The notes: generated by a model from the sequence alone, not told the origin. 64,000 bases of DNA from Lophius americanus (GCA_037951165.1 JBBDHG010000187.1:255501-319500); one strand, 5' to 3'. Positions 1 to 14,382 are shown, counted from the first letter of the stretch. Made by a program: numbers and translations.

Positions 1-1230
1 GGTAGTAAATCTACCAAAGTTCTTAATCTGAGGGCAGTTTATATGTACTTTTAGTTTATTTTTTTTAATCCAATACATATGCGTCTTCTATTTTATTTAT
101 GGATGCAGATACAAATATGAACAAACATTGGCTTAAATGAGTCTTAACATTCAGTCAGTAATAAAAGAGATGTGTTGTAGATTATCCAGTGAACGTAATC
201 ACGATAAAGATGAATAACTGAATCTAAAGGCTTAGGTACAGACTGCATGGATGAGGGTGGACTTTCACACATTGCACTTGCTACTAAGTACTTGATGTGG
301 ATTTCTGGATTTGGTTCAGACCTCTCAAAAGAATAACCCTTAACTGTCACCAGGGGCAGCCTTTGACCCTGAATTGACCTTAAGGCTGGCTAACACCTCA
401 CTCTGGGGGAAATCATCATACAGTGACTCACACACACTTATATTTATTTTTTTTCTATTTCTAGCTATTTCTACATATTCGTTGTAGAAAGTAAAATTAA
501 ATTACTTTAATACAAAGACAGTGACTCTATCCCATTCTTACCACTTCTTATAGGTATAACATTGTTGAGCTAGCCAAAGTCAAAGCTAGACGACCTACAA
601 ATGGTTGAAAACAAACAGATTCACCCGTAAATGTCTTAAGAATCACATTTATCTGTTAAAACTAGCTCAATAAATTCAAAACAACTTTTATCCAAGATAA
701 AATACTCCAGTAGGATGATTGTTAGCAAGGATGTGGTGACTCATATAAAATCATACGCGTGTGTTTTGTTGTTGCCCATCTCTGAAACAATACTGGAATG
801 AAATATGTGACGTAATGGACACCATTTTTCCAAAGACATTCCTGTTAGGACCTGAGCATTTAATTCTTGATGAAACACCACACCTGCTGTCTCAGCAAAT
901 CGAAAGATATCTAACCAGAATTTTAAGGTAGAAGCGCTTGCAGAAATAACTAAAAAGTGGCTGAAATCAGCAGCGCCACACAGGAGCAAATGAAAAGAAA
1001 CAGTCACTGGAATATATAAAATGGATCTAATATATCACGGGATGAGGAACGGACTGAGATAGAAGACGATAGAGAAAGCAAACATACAAGAACAGAATGC
1101 AGATATAGAAGAAAAGACCTATTAATGATAACACGTACATACCAGAATGTCTATGTGTGTATGCCTGTCTAGATATTCTATTTAATATTACTTTATTTTT
1201 GTAAATAAAAACAGCATGAATAGATGGAGT

Positions 1231-1244
1231 CCCCCCCCCCCCCC
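1231..1244. repeat. C14 homopolymer
   Basis: Fourteen C residues followed by TTTTTGGG. A similar run of about 11 G lies near 15582-15592. Confidence 0.9.
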
Positions 1245-2819
1245 TTTTTGGGATATAGAGGAGGGATGGGGATTTACTGTACTGTAAAGCTCTTTCAAAT
1301 TGGATGAGATATTGAGGAAAATGACCATAAAAAAGTATTTAATCAAGTATTTATGCTAACATACTTAAAATGGGGTATTCCTGTTTTGTTTCCACAACCT
1401 CTTATCTGTTTCTACCACCACAGATATCTCCTCTGTAAAAAGTGACATTTGGAATTCAGAAACCCACAACACTGCACTTGGTTTCACTCTGAAAAGGTCA
1501 GCTTTCACTGAAAGAGCCAGCCGACACTCTGAGTGTGAAGGGAAGAGGAGGGGAGTTTCTTCTGAACAGTTTGGCTGGATGTACAATAGATTTCTTCTTT
1601 GTGTTGACTTGGTTTGGATGTTTGCGTGACTGTTATTCTCTGTGCGGTGCTTAACTGAGCTGCTCTCTTCTCTGCTGAAATGTTTTGCTGGATGCTTTAA
1701 TCTCTTTCGTGCATGGCCAGATTACTGTCTGCTCCATATTGTATAGTGGCGGGCAGCAGGATGGAGAGATGACAGGAGGAGGGGAGAGAGGGCGGGATAA
1801 AGAAGGCTCTGATTTGCTGCTACATAAGGAAGATTACCTTTTTCTTAATGTATCCATCTGGACATTTGCTATATTTGGTTGTTTGTCCAGTCTATGTGTT
1901 TGTGTATAAACCTTATGAGATTTCAATTTACGTAATCTGCCTGAGATTAGGCGTACGTGTTATTTCTTAGGAGCTGAGAACCAAATGATAGAATCACATT
2001 ACAACATATTTATGATCAGTCCCTTTGAGAATGATACTGCGGCTTCATTGTCCTATTTATACAGAACATGGAATTATATTTTCTTTAATTGAATGATTTT
2101 CAGTAAAGAAAAATAAAGTAATTTGAGTACTCGTGCCCCCAACACCCTTCCACGCGTCTTTCTCCCCATCTCTTTCTGTCTCCTGTGCACTCCGTGCAGA
2201 AATGATTTCCATTCCTGCTGAATTAATGAGGTTCTGCTGAACTGAGAAAAGGCAAGGAAATTATGTACACACACAGAGCAACACACCGATACAGGCAGAG
2301 AGATGCACACGCACATTTTCACATGCACATATCTGCTATAGCCGCATTTAAGTCCATATTCACATTCACACGCACACAGAGATTCACTGAAGCTTGGCAA
2401 CTTTTTGTCATTTCAAAGCACAAGCAGAATTTTGTCTTTAAGAAAATTTGAGGAACTGTAGCCAGACATAAATAGTTGGACAACAATCACAAACTACAAG
2501 GGCAAACAAAGAGCACATTCCACCACCTAGGCCATGATATGCAAATCGGCTAGAATAACTGTATATGTTGATCAAAATGATTTCTTCAAAATGTTTTAGA
2601 TTTCTGACAAAATGTTGATTGTTTATTTATGCTTCAGAACTTTACCATCATGAAAGATTTAGAAAATACTTTTGTTGTTGATAATTTCAATTTCAACCTA
2701 AAGTATTTTGAGTATCCACCCCATGATTTGAAACCGTTCTAAAATTGTAGGGGTTCTTCCTTGGCTCACGCTAAACCCTTCTGCCTTGTTTCATGAAAAT
2801 AAGGCAAACAGTTAATCCT

Positions 2820-3200
2820 GCTGACAAACAGACAAACCGAAAACCCAACAAAAAGTGAAAACCCAACAAAAAGACACGGTTGAAAACAGATCAAAGGGAC
2901 ACAGGGGGAAACTGTACAAAGAGACACAAGTAAAAAACAAAACAAAAAGGCACAGGTGAAGACAACAAAGAGACACAGGGGAATAAAAACAAAGAGACAC
3001 ACGTGAAAACAGAAAACAAAACAAATAAGCAAACATAAAAAAGAGAAACAGTGGGAAACACAACACGGGGTCAGATGACAAAACACAACAATGAGACACA
3101 GGTACAAACTTAACATGGCGACACAGGTGAAAAAACAACAAATAGAAAGTGGAAACCACAAAAAAGAGCTGCAGGTGGAGAGAAACCGATGAAAACACAA
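2820..3200. repeat. degenerate A-rich minisatellite
   Basis: About a dozen imperfect units around ACAAAGAGACACAGGTGAAA with spacing of roughly 20-30 bp. The + strand is almost free of T. The 144-aa and 128-aa reverse-strand frames here (rich in Cys, Phe, Val) are by-products of the repeat. Confidence 0.7.
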
Positions 3201-6200
3201 CTATACACTGGTGAAAACTGGAATTACTTTAACTATAGCTACTCTTCAACTAATAATCTTAAACTGTCAGTGTTGCTTGGTGACGAGTGCGACGCGGCAT
3301 AAAGGCAGGAAGCTGTGATGAAATTTCAGTTTACCATATCGTCTCATTTATCAGCGCTCTCATTTGGACCACATCCCTCCAAAGATGTAGCCCCCCAATT
3401 GAAACACAGTTCTTCCAGTCACTGTGGTAACACACTATTGTGTGTATTAAACTCAATCTGGATTTAGTTTAAACAATCCCAACCCCCGAATTTACCCTCT
3501 CTTACACACATGCACATGTGTGAATGTCATTCCACAACAGTCTCTGCTTGTAGAGGAAGAATTAACCTTCACTCATATTCATTAACTTATCACACAACTC
3601 CCAGGTGAACCGCCGCACAGACAAAGCTCTCACCGCTGCCAACCGAAGGCCAGATGATCTGAAAGGTGGCTCAACTTTAGCTAACACATTGTATGCAGAC
3701 AGTGGGAACACACAGTAAGGATCGCGCAGTCAAAAGGATGTAATTGCGGTGCAAGCGACTGTTATGTAGCAGCTTGTGCGCCACTTGAAAGCTCCATCAA
3801 GGAACGCTGAACAAAGAGGAGTAGAAAGTGCGAGTTGATTCTGCCGGGGTTTTTCCTCGTTGAGCTGATTTTTTTTCCAAAGCATGAGTAATGCGTGGAG
3901 TTTTCAGGAGTGCAGTCTTTGTGGGGAGTGCGAGGAAGCATGAACACAGAGGTACAGGGACCACATCTGGTTGCACATGAAGCTTGAAACAAGAGTCTTT
4001 AGAAAACACAGACCGTAAGCAAACTGAGCTTTCTTTCTTTCATTCATTCTGGCTGCTTTGTTTTTCTGTCTTCCCTGCTGCTGACTTTCTTCATTAAATG
4101 CACATGATCATGCACATTCAGCCACGCACACAGAAAAATGTGACTCTCCTTCTCCCCACTCTGTGCTGTCTCGCTGTTTTTCTTTCCCATTTATCATCAC
4201 TGAAGCAAAGGAACCGAATCCAATATCATGTTTTTTTCACTCCATTCGTCAATTCTCTTATTTCTTCATCCCCTCTCTATTTTGATCTCGGGGAACCAGT
4301 CAGCAGTCAATAATCGGTTAAATAGCATTGATCGGCACCATTTAGTTTCTTGGCTCGCTACTTAGGTTGTAAAGCTGATCAATGCCTTTGAATGGGAACC
4401 ACCTAGATAGCAGATTGACTGCTGGGACATGCTCTGCAGTCGTATCATTTGTCTTCATTTGCCGTTCAATTATTAGTAGTAATGGCTGCTGTCAAAAACA
4501 GCCCCATGCTGACCCACAATGGCATGCGGAGCTTTGAACTGTAGACACCCAGCCCAGTGTGCCCGGCTCGCTTAGTTCACCTTGACTGTGTGCCCACTCT
4601 CTTCCCGCCTCCCAAAGTCACACAGCCAGGGGAAAGACATTATATAGGAACAGCATGAAAGGAACAGTATCACATGTCCAAGTGAGTATAGGAGTGTGTT
4701 CCTGTGTGCGTGTCTGTGTGTGTGTTTGAGTGAGTGCATGCAGGTGGAGCTGAAGCCTGGATGTGTTGATGAAGTCTGATCCAGACTGGACTTCCTCTGC
4801 CTAAGAGCCCCTTCCTGAAATCATCAATCACATCTTGCAGGGCTTGGATATGGCTGCTCGTGTGCACGTGTGTGCACACTTAAGATTCAATGGGAAAAGT
4901 TTCAAAATAATACTTTAAAAAAGAAACGTTTTTAATGATAACAAGTCGAAAAAAAGTTATATAATAGTTATATTTTTATGTATTATAATGATTTATACAC
5001 CTATTCTCATTTTGAGGTATTTACAAGAAGCTTGTGTTGTTCTCTTCCCTTTATATCACTAGTAACAGAATAACTTATCTGTGAAGGTTTTTTGGATGTA
5101 CCTACAGTGACCGCTGTCAGGAATTACAAACTATTTATGTTCATTTACAATAAATCACATTAAATTGAAAAAAAAAAAAGTCTGATTATAATTTGGTAAA
5201 ATGATTTTGTTTTATCCAGAAACAATAAGACGGAAAATAAGGGTTATTTTCACAACGTGAAAACACATTTTAGGGATTTTGTGTCCCTGACTGAAAGAAT
5301 TTTTTTTTTATTACTTGTTAAATCCCTTGCATAATCAATTTTTAGTGAAATGATAGTTAATGTTTTAAGCTTTTTCTCTACACAGTCATTTCATTTCATG
5401 TAACATAACAGATGTCCTCCTGCAGACCTTCAGACCTTCTTTTATTGCTGGTCAGCCTTTTAAACTTTCGGGGAGGTTTTGTGGGATATCCCGATTTCCT
5501 TCAGATCATATACACTCTGGCTCATCTGGCACTAACTTACCTGCAGTCTCTCCTCTCCAGCTTCCTCCTTGAATCTTTCTCTCTCTCTTTAACGCTGACT
5601 CTCTCCTTCTGGCTCCCCTGGTTTTAGAGCGAAGGACTGTCCCCCTCCCCCTACTTGTTTGAAGTAGCCTGCTCATATATCACAGTCCTTCCTTGCAGGA
5701 TATCCTCCCTTGTCCTCCCTCTCTGTTGTCCCTCTTTTTCTCCCCAATTTTCTCCCTCTCTCATCCCCCCTCTGTTAGCTGTGGGCTGGAGGAGGTTAAT
5801 ACCTGTTAACGCTACATCTTTTCTACACGTTAGCACTCCTCTCATGCAGCCTGCAGACATGCTCTCTCGCACACGGACTATGAGGTGCTTAATAATGTCT
5901 TCAGTAGCACAGAGGAGCTCGGCTTCAGGTGGTTCAGTGTTAATATGAATGACTCATTATTGACATAGTCCAATTAGAGAACCAAGATGATGTTGACATC
6001 CCCTTATTTCAATTACGACCTGAATCATTTATCACTATTGTCTTAGTTGTGTCAGTTTAGTTAAAAAAGTACAACATAAAATGCAAAAATTGAATATATT
6101 TGTTAGACTAGTCCTGGGTTGCAGATTGTTTGAAACATTCCAATGAAAAGTTTTATGTATGAAACTAGTAGGTATTTGTTTTGTTTTTTTGACTTTAAGT

Positions 6201-7379
6201 TCTGTCATTCAGCCTGAAACTTACATTTGACTTTTACTTAATGTGACCTTTTACATTTTTACATACATTTTCCTTCAGGACATGAGATTTTCTCACTGCA
6301 ACAAGTTAATGGAAATTCCCACTGCATTAATTGACTTATTATATTTGATATTATATTTTCCTTGACTAGGAAACAGGAGAAGTCGAGGCACTTGAGACGA
6401 TTTTTCATATAAATGGCATAAATCACTTGTCCAGATCTCAAACAGCATCTAATCATCTCCAGGTTTACCTGACATGCCATCTGATGTGCACTTTCTAATC
6501 TCATCTTTGTCTCTCAGATACTTGAAATTGATGTAGAACCACAAAATAATAAGAGGAGTTTGTCAGGGTTAGCACTTGGGCCGGTTCAGAGTCAGTACCT
6601 AATTTGTAACTGGTTCTGAGTGTTTCTACAGTCAAAGAACGGCTCTCAGGCTGGAAACATGGTGCAGGAGTGGAATCGAAACCTCTCTAGTCTACAAACA
6701 AGAACCTGTGACATCAGTGACTGTGACTAACCAACCAAAATTTCTGACCACCATTTTCAAAAACACAGATGGCTTTGTGTCATTGTACATGTTAAAACAA
6801 ATGAACTTCACAACAATGGAGAATATTTTCCAGAGAAGTAAAAGCCTGAGATGGAATCGTCATCGAATGTCGCCACTGTGTCCACAGATAATTTTGGGAT
6901 TGGGGGCTTCTCTGGGATAAACCCTTTCTGGGGGGTTAACAGCATAGGCCTAGTTAGGCCGGCGTGCTCCAGTGGGCATGAATGACGTGGCAATACAAAC
7001 TTAAATTGCTGTGGGAATGGTACATTTTATTACAGATCTCCAGCCTTTTCAGATTACACTAACATCCCTGAGGGATTGGGGCAGGAAAGGTCTTTGTCAG
7101 AATCACGGGATGGTTTCACTACCATTAAGGCGGAAAGTATCATGTCCTTTACTTTCATACAAAACAAATTTCATAATTGCATGAATATGAGGGTGAACTT
7201 GGACACATTTTTCCGTTTGGTTCATTACATTGGCGAGAAGCTCTGCCACCAGGATTATCCCAACGTCCTTCATCACTCATAACACCGTTTATTTGACTCG
7301 TATTCGTCCTTAATATCTTTTCTTTATGAGATTCATTATTCTCTTCCCTTTTTCATACTCCTTTTTATTCAGTCCTGTG

Positions 7380-7640
7380 CTGCCTCTTTCTCTCTCATTC
7401 TCGCTCTCTCTCTCTCTCCCTCTTCTTTTCTCCCATTCTCCAGCTTTCTGCCCTTTTTTTCCTACCCCTTGTTTTTACTCACTCCATGCCCTTGTTGTCA
7501 TTTAGCTACTTCTCCCAGCTCTGTCCTCCTCCCCTTCCATTCACCTCTCTCTCTCCGCTCCCTCATTCTCTCTTCCTTTGCTGTCTTACAGTTTCTCTTC
7601 CCACCTCTTCTGTTAACCCCCTTCCCTCGCGCTCTCTATT
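7380..7640. repeat. CT-rich pyrimidine tract
   Basis: About 260 bp of mostly C and T on the + strand, imperfect. A shorter CT run lies at 20727-20757. Confidence 0.7.
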
Positions 7641-10281
7641 CAGCTGAGGACAAGGAGGTGAAAGCCAAGCGGATTACAGTGGCAGTTTAATCTGGCTGAC
7701 CCACCAAGGGATTTCTCTCTACTTTGCTGTGAGGCTGCAGGGCTGGAGGGCAGTGGAGCTGGGTGGGTCGGTGGGTGGGTGTAGTAGAAGAGGAGGGACA
7801 CCAGGTTGCAGGTGGTCAGGTTGGGGGGAGATGAAAAAGGATGGGAGCAAAGGAGAGGAGGAAGAAGGAGGAAGATTGGAGCGTTTTCATTTTGTACATT
7901 TTTATCCTGTTTGTCTCAGATCAGATGCTCTCCAGGACAGGACTGTTTCTACGCACTAACACACCTACGTGGATGCGTGTGCGTTTGTCTATGTGTCAGA
8001 GAGAGACTGTGCGGTGCCAGTCGTGGGGGATGGGCTTCAGTTGCTATTAAGAGATGGAATATTAATGCTACACTGCCTCTAATTTCTTTCCATCTGTCAT
8101 GAAGTTGTCCTCTGTGTCTGTCTCAGTCTATGAATAGATACTCTTCAGATATTAACAGACAATTAGTCTAGTTTGTGTTTCAAAGACAAAATATAAAAAC
8201 GTCCTTGGCTCGATATTTCTTTTGCTTTATTCTGAAAACATCAAAATCTCATTTTGGTCCATCTTGTCAAAGTCATTCAAACTCACACGGCTTTCATCCA
8301 ACCGTTAACGCCCAGACCGAGGCCTCCAAAATTGATCAGTTGAACAAACTCTCCAGCAGCAGTTACTGTCTCTGCTGGCTGCAGGTCATTTGCGTTTTTT
8401 GTTTTTATTGCTATTTCATTCTCTTGAAATTTGAATATGAATAGTGAGAATAATTTGGAGTTTAACAAAAGGGGTGAGCACACAGGCTTTGGTTTGGTTT
8501 CAGATCTGTTTGAAAAATATATTTCCAATCATAATGTTTACATACCAGTTATACAAAACATTTTGTTGTTATTATTATACATCTAATCAAATTGGCTATT
8601 AAGCTTTCCAGGTAAATAATAGTCTTGTGGCATTTCTGAGCACATTACTACATCAATCTTAGATAGATATTAACTGTGAACGGAAACATTGATATATATT
8701 TTGCCTCAAAAATGTAGACAGTTTGTTAATCTTTACCACCCCTGAGTTGTACCTGTTAACACTCTTTCAGCATTATTTACAAACAGACAGCAGCTGAATA
8801 GGCACAACTCAGGGCAAATGATCAATGATCGTCAAGTCACTCTCCTGTTCATATAGCTTAATTGCTATGAGAATATGGTCATAATTGAAGATGTCTAAAA
8901 TTAACATTTTTGCCATTAATCCTCATCTGGATATTGAATGTTAGATAGTAAAACAGTGTTAACTATGAGAGGAAAACTTACTCACCCTAGAGTGATTTAT
9001 GCTCTTGTAGGTACATGTGGAGAATGGTTGGAGAATGGTTGGATGGATTTGAAGCCAACATTTTCCAATAGTAGCAAACTTTTTGACTAACTGACACTTA
9101 AGAATTAAAGAGGAAGTACACTGACTATTCCTTTCAATTTTGCCGTTGACAGGACATTCTGCTAAAAGATCATTTAGGGTGACACTGAGGTTATTCCCTC
9201 CTGTAGACCTTTTACAAAGAAAGCTAAATTTGTTAATCGACTTGGACCAAAGCATAACCTTCCTGCCAAGAGTTTGACCTTGTGTAGGATGTTAATATTT
9301 TGATAATATTTGTTAGAACAAACAGTTTGAACACAGTCAAGACATTAAATACTTTAACCTGTGCATCAAGTGTCGGTGGAGTAGAGACATCCAGCTAAAA
9401 GAAAGTCGGATGTCAGCCTTGAGCTTGAATACCAAAATGATCATTTCGAGCTGTTTAATGTCTTAAATGGGTTTTTGTACAGTGCTGAATGCAACTCAGG
9501 GGTCTGAGGCAAGCTACGTCTGCAGCTCTGTTTGCGTCTACAATGCCTTTCATGTCCCTCATATCAGCCTTCCTTTCATCAGTCCACCCCCGCTGCGCCG
9601 TTTCGGAGGAGGGGTCCAGTCGGCGAGTCGGATTAGCTTCCAACTGGTGCTTGTCCAGATTTTGATTCTGAAGGAGGGCTTAACCTATCCCGTCTCAGAA
9701 AATACGATGGAAGGAGCAGGAGGGAGGAGAGTAGCGATGAGGAGAATAACTCCTGTGGGGTGACACTCCTCTTCAGTTGTTTACTTTGCAATTAGTGTGT
9801 TGGATTGTCCTGTGAAATAGAAGAAAAAGTCAAGTGTGAAGTCTAAAGAGCAATAGGCCACCACTGATACAGTAGAGCTGACAGGGTTCATTCTGCAGTA
9901 GGGAGGGCCTGGGGTTCTGCTCAACACCTGTTTTATTGGAATAGTAATGTATCCACACATACAATTACACGTACACACTCACACACACACAGTATTCAGC
10001 ATTAAATTGAGCAAAAGCAAACCCCCATTGAGTGTCATGGCCAGGGCACAGATGATAGCATCAACCAATCAGCAACATATGCCCCTGGAGATAAATGATC
10101 TAGACTCTGTGTGTATTTTGATGTCTGTGTGTGTGTGTTAGTGTGTGTGTGTCACAGTGGTCAACATAGGCCCTCCGTGCTGCTGTCATCAGCACGCCAC
10201 CCTGCACCATGGCTGCCTGGGGACCTTATTTTAGGCCACACCAGGTGCAAGTGTTTTGGACTGTTACATGATCTTGAATGA

Positions 10282-10328
10282 ATGTGTGTGTGTGAGTGCG
10301 TGCCTGTGTTTGTGTGTGTGTGTGTGTC

Positions 10329-10369
<41 letters not shown>

Positions 10370-10370
10370 G
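10282..10370. repeat. (TG)n microsatellite
   Basis: Interrupted TG repeat; a shorter tract follows at 10425-10446. Confidence 0.95.
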
Positions 10371-10791
10371 AGGCGTGAGGGTGGAGGGCATTTAAAGAGC
10401 TGTGATTGTGCTGCTGGGTCAGATCTGTGTGTGTGTGTGTGTGTGCATGCTGGACTCCAGGAAAGGTCAGAGACTGGGCCGTGGTGCCAGGAATAGGGGT
10501 GTGAGATGCCTGGGTGTCTGTATGGCCATGTGAAGCACAAACACACACACTACCACACATATACGCAACTATAAACATAAATACACACATGCAAGGCCTC
10601 GAAACCCAAAGAAACAGCAGAACAAATCCTGGTCAAAGTGAGGTTACATTCTCTCTCCCTTCTCCCCACTGTCCCTCAAAAATATCTCTCCTCTCCTCTC
10701 TTCTTCTCTCCTTCCTTTACTCTCTCACGTAAACACGATGCTGTGTTCTGGATCTGGGATGCCTGAGGGACAGAGCACAGACAGGAGCCCC

Positions 10792-10805
10792 GTCACCATG
10801 ACAAC
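10792..10805. promoter_or_regulatory. second X-box-like site
   Basis: GTCACCATGACAAC fits the looser X-box GTNRCCATGNNAAC. Confidence 0.3.
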
Positions 10806-11699
10806 AGCTTCTCTGAGCTGCCTAACACCCAGACCCCATTGGCTGAGGGCTGTTGGGGGAGGGGGAAGTGGAGAGAAGTGGGGGGGGGAGAGAAGGATAG
10901 AGGTAGGTAGACAGAAACAGTACTAAGTTAAGCAAGGGGTATAAGATAAAATTATGCGTGTGTTGAGTTGGCGGGGTTAGAGACACGGAGATAACGGAGG
11001 TAATCGGCCAAATTTCTCCACATGGGGCCGTGTGGCCTGCTCCTGTTCATATACAGTTTTTACATGAGGAGGATCAAACTGGGGAGAAAGTGGTGAGAGA
11101 GAGTTGGCAACCAGAGGAGGTGGCAAGGAGACAGTGTGTTGTAAATTAAGTGGAAGCATGTGTGTGAAAGGTCTTCTCAGGGTCGTATTATCAAGCTTCT
11201 GGTGCGTAGATGCTGTTTGCATCGGGGGCCTTGTTATTGGTCAAAATCGTGAAGCATACTTAAAATAGAACCTTGGCTTAGGGAAGTGTGTGTACTAGCC
11301 CCTTAAAAATTAGAACTACATTTCTACACCCCCTAACCTTTGTGACAAAAAATAGACACTTGCATCAGTTAAATTTAGAGTATGATAAAAGGACACATCA
11401 AGAATGGGTGGACAAAATGGTCCACAGAAAAAGGCCAACCATACAGGTGTTAGATCATAATGTCTGTATCATTATTGCCTGAATGATAGTTGATTTCAAG
11501 ATTTATATGCCAAGTCAGTCTTCTTTTAACAATTAAAAAATCCCCCCACCCACACTAAAAATCTAGGTTGGTGAATTAATGTTGACTCAAAAACAAGGAA
11601 GTAGTAAAATTCCACAGGCTAGCACCAAGCAGACCCATTAACATACGTCGATTTTCCATATTACCAAAACCAACTGCCTAATATCGGCTCAGTATTTTT

Positions 11700-12058
11700 A
11701 TTTCAAATTTGTGCAAAAGTGGCTTGTCTGTGAGATGGATCATGCATAAATCTTGGGCGCCCATTACCTCTTACTAGTTCACCTGTTTTACTTTCTAAAG
11801 CTATTTTGGTAAGTGCCAACTACTTCAGACAGAGATCACCTGACTCTTTTGTCCAGACATCGCAATTTGGCCCTGTTCAAAGTCGCTCAGATCCTTTCGC
11901 TTGCCAATTTTTCCTGCTACCAACAAATCGAAATTGTGAAAAAACAACAACATTCATTCGCTGCCTAATAGACCCACCTATGGACAAGTTGGTGGGATAT
12001 CATTCTTATTTTCACTTAACCTCTCAGTGGTGATAATGTTATGGCAGATCCAGAAACC
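11700..12058 (-). mobile_element. 5' part of a Tc1-like transposon (second family)
   Basis: On the - strand the sequence runs CCATAACATTATCACCACTG, then GGTGGG...TATTAGGCAGCGAATG, then GCAAGCGAAAGGATCTGAGC, GACTTTGAACAGGGCCAAAT and ATGGGCGCCCAAGA. This is the order found at the 5' end of a Tc1-like family very common in teleosts. It covers the terminal repeat and the start of the helix-turn-helix coding region with many substitutions. The downstream transposase is not recognisable, so this is a truncated relic. Confidence 0.65.
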
Positions 12059-12629
12059 TTTGGTTTTTTCTGTGTTCTATTTCCAGAGCTTGAATGCAGT
12101 GAAGGTGAATGGTTAGTTTCTCACCAACATATAAAGTCAGTCCTGTATCGATCGCAGCCAAAGCCTGGTGTAGCAAACAATCATTAACGGGTTTGTCTGA
12201 ACCAACTGAAATGATGGTACATAACAATTGATAGTTTGATCAAAAGAAAATGGTAGGTAAAGTAGGGTAGGTAAAGCCTTTGCTCGCCCTAATATAATTT
12301 TGATTTGCATCACTTCTTCCATTGCTTAGGTGCCATTGATAGCCGTCCTCTCAGTTCATGTCAGTGTTTTCTGAAAACTTTTCTTCTGTTATATTCAAGT
12401 GGCTTGTCACAGAATCCTTCATACAGAAAACATTGAGCTGAGCATGAAGTTTGATTTTCTGACTTCTGGTCATGCCATATGTAGGTTGCAGGTACTGTTG
12501 AGAATTTAATGCAGGGAGCTTTGGGAAATAGCTCTACATTTAGTCTTGCTTATGAGACAAATGTGTTTAAACAAAACTAAGAGTCTACTGCTGTACTAGT
12601 GGTTATATTCTGCTGTACACTGGCCCAGT

Positions 12630-12790
12630 GGTGCTTCAAGCTAAATGCTAATGTTAGCATGAGAATATGCTGAGGAACGACATTGACAACATGCTGCTGT
12701 CTATCATGTATGCTAGCCATGTTCACCATCTTACTTTAGCATAGTATGTTAGCATGCTAACATATGCGGTATAGATTTATTAATTAGCAA
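12630..12790. repeat. GCTAA-rich interspersed repeat fragment
   Basis: AGCTAAATGCTAATGTTAGC followed by ATGTTCACCATCTTACTTTA and GTTAGCATGCTAACAT is a familiar teleost dispersed repeat rich in GCTAAC/GTTAGC inverted units. Boundaries are approximate. Confidence 0.5.
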
Positions 12791-14077
12791 ACACATAATA
12801 GAGCAGTGGCTGACGGGAGTGACATTCTTTTCTCCGGTATTGCTCATAAATCAATGATACAATGGTGGATTGACTTTCAAAAAATATCAATTATCAGAAC
12901 CATGTTGCTAACATACAAATGTCCTAATCTCATTAGTTGGTAATCTCACTTTTGGCAGAAGAAAAATGGTAGTCCGAGTGTCGTTACTTGGTTTTTGCTC
13001 TGATCAGGCGTGCCCCTTTGCTGGAGCACAGATGGTAAATATACAGAGGAGAAACAGGAAAATAGTAAATTGAGTAAAAACTTTTTAATTACGTGTATGT
13101 GGAATTCACTTTGCTCTTTTAAGTGTTTCTTTTTGTGGATCAGAGGAACAAATGATGAAGACGACTGAACAAATTTGGACCCATGTCACAGCCAGAGAAC
13201 TCTAGATTCTATCAACAAGCCTGGAGGGTTGAGAGCGTGCAGATTTCATCTGACTTCACTTACCCAGTTTTTCTTCCATGTTAATCAATAAAATCACCTG
13301 AACCTGGGTTTGGTTGTTGTAAATGTCTCCAGGCTCTTTTTTGCACCATCACAGAATGGTTGCTTTTACATACTAGACTTTGCATGCATTTTTGTGGCGT
13401 CAACATCCTGCACCAAAGTGAAAGATTGAAAAAATGGACTTCAGCTAATCCTGAATGGACTGTCTGATATGTGTGTATTTTCCAAAAGCTCAATGCTGCA
13501 TGGTCCCAACAAATTAGTAGCTTCTTTTTGTGAAGTTTTGAGTAAATTCTGCCATCTGGATGGACAGCTCAACATTTAAACAGGCAAAGGATAATATAGA
13601 TTCGTAAAAACAGATTTAGGCTGTAGAGTATATATATCTCCAAAGATCTTCCTTTAAAAATAACAAATAGTAAAAACATAAAATCAAGTGAAAGTGTTTT
13701 GTTAAAGTGCTGTATAGGACTATCTAGCTAACAGCAAACCATTAACATATTTTATCAACTCCCAACTTACAAATAGTGAAAAAATCTGATATATAAAATG
13801 AAGTACAATGTAGTTTATCGCACTAACTGATCCCAGAGGGGCACCTAACAGCAACCACTGTCTTTGCTGCTCGCTGGTGTGATTTAATAGTAAAAGCAAA
13901 GAGTTTCAGATACCTCAGTCCCAAGTGACAGCAAGAGGGGCCGCTGATGTGGCTTAAATATTTTCCAGTCTTTGCGTTACTGTACCTGCAGAACGGCTGT
14001 GGAATGCAATGCATCATGTTTATGTGTAGCTTGGCATCCTGCCAACACTGCTGGGAGGGAAACGGCAAATGAAAAAA

Positions 14078-14227
14078 GTGTTTGTGTGTGTGTGTGTGAG
14101 AGAGTGTGTGTATCTTCCTGCCGTTCTGTGATCACTGGCATATTGAAACTAATCATTGAAGAGGGGGAAGCATGTGTCTCCGTGTCTATGATCTTGGGTG
14201 CTTCATGCTGTGCGTGTGTTTTTGTTA

Positions 14228-14259
<32 letters not shown>

Positions 14260-14262
14260 CTA
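14078..14262. repeat. two (TG)n/(GA)n tracts
   Basis: TG runs at about 14080-14110 and 14226-14262, each ending in a short GA run. Confidence 0.9.
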
Positions 14263-14382
14263 TAAGTGTGTGTCGAAACACAACTCACACAGGGGGCATA
14301 AATGTCTCAGGCTGTTCTTGCACACATGTTGGTTTAGCCATTCGTTTTTACTCCCGCTTTCTTTCTCTCACTGTAGCTTTCA

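Noticed and set aside
2766..3200. 144-aa and 128-aa reverse-strand frames rich in Cys/Phe/Val
   Set aside because: They are the complement of the T-poor minisatellite; the periodic composition explains the open frames.
6540..6980. Possible MITE around GCCGGTTCAGAGTCAGTACC
   Set aside because: It vaguely resembles a fish repeat, but I could not define ends, inverted repeats or a target duplication.
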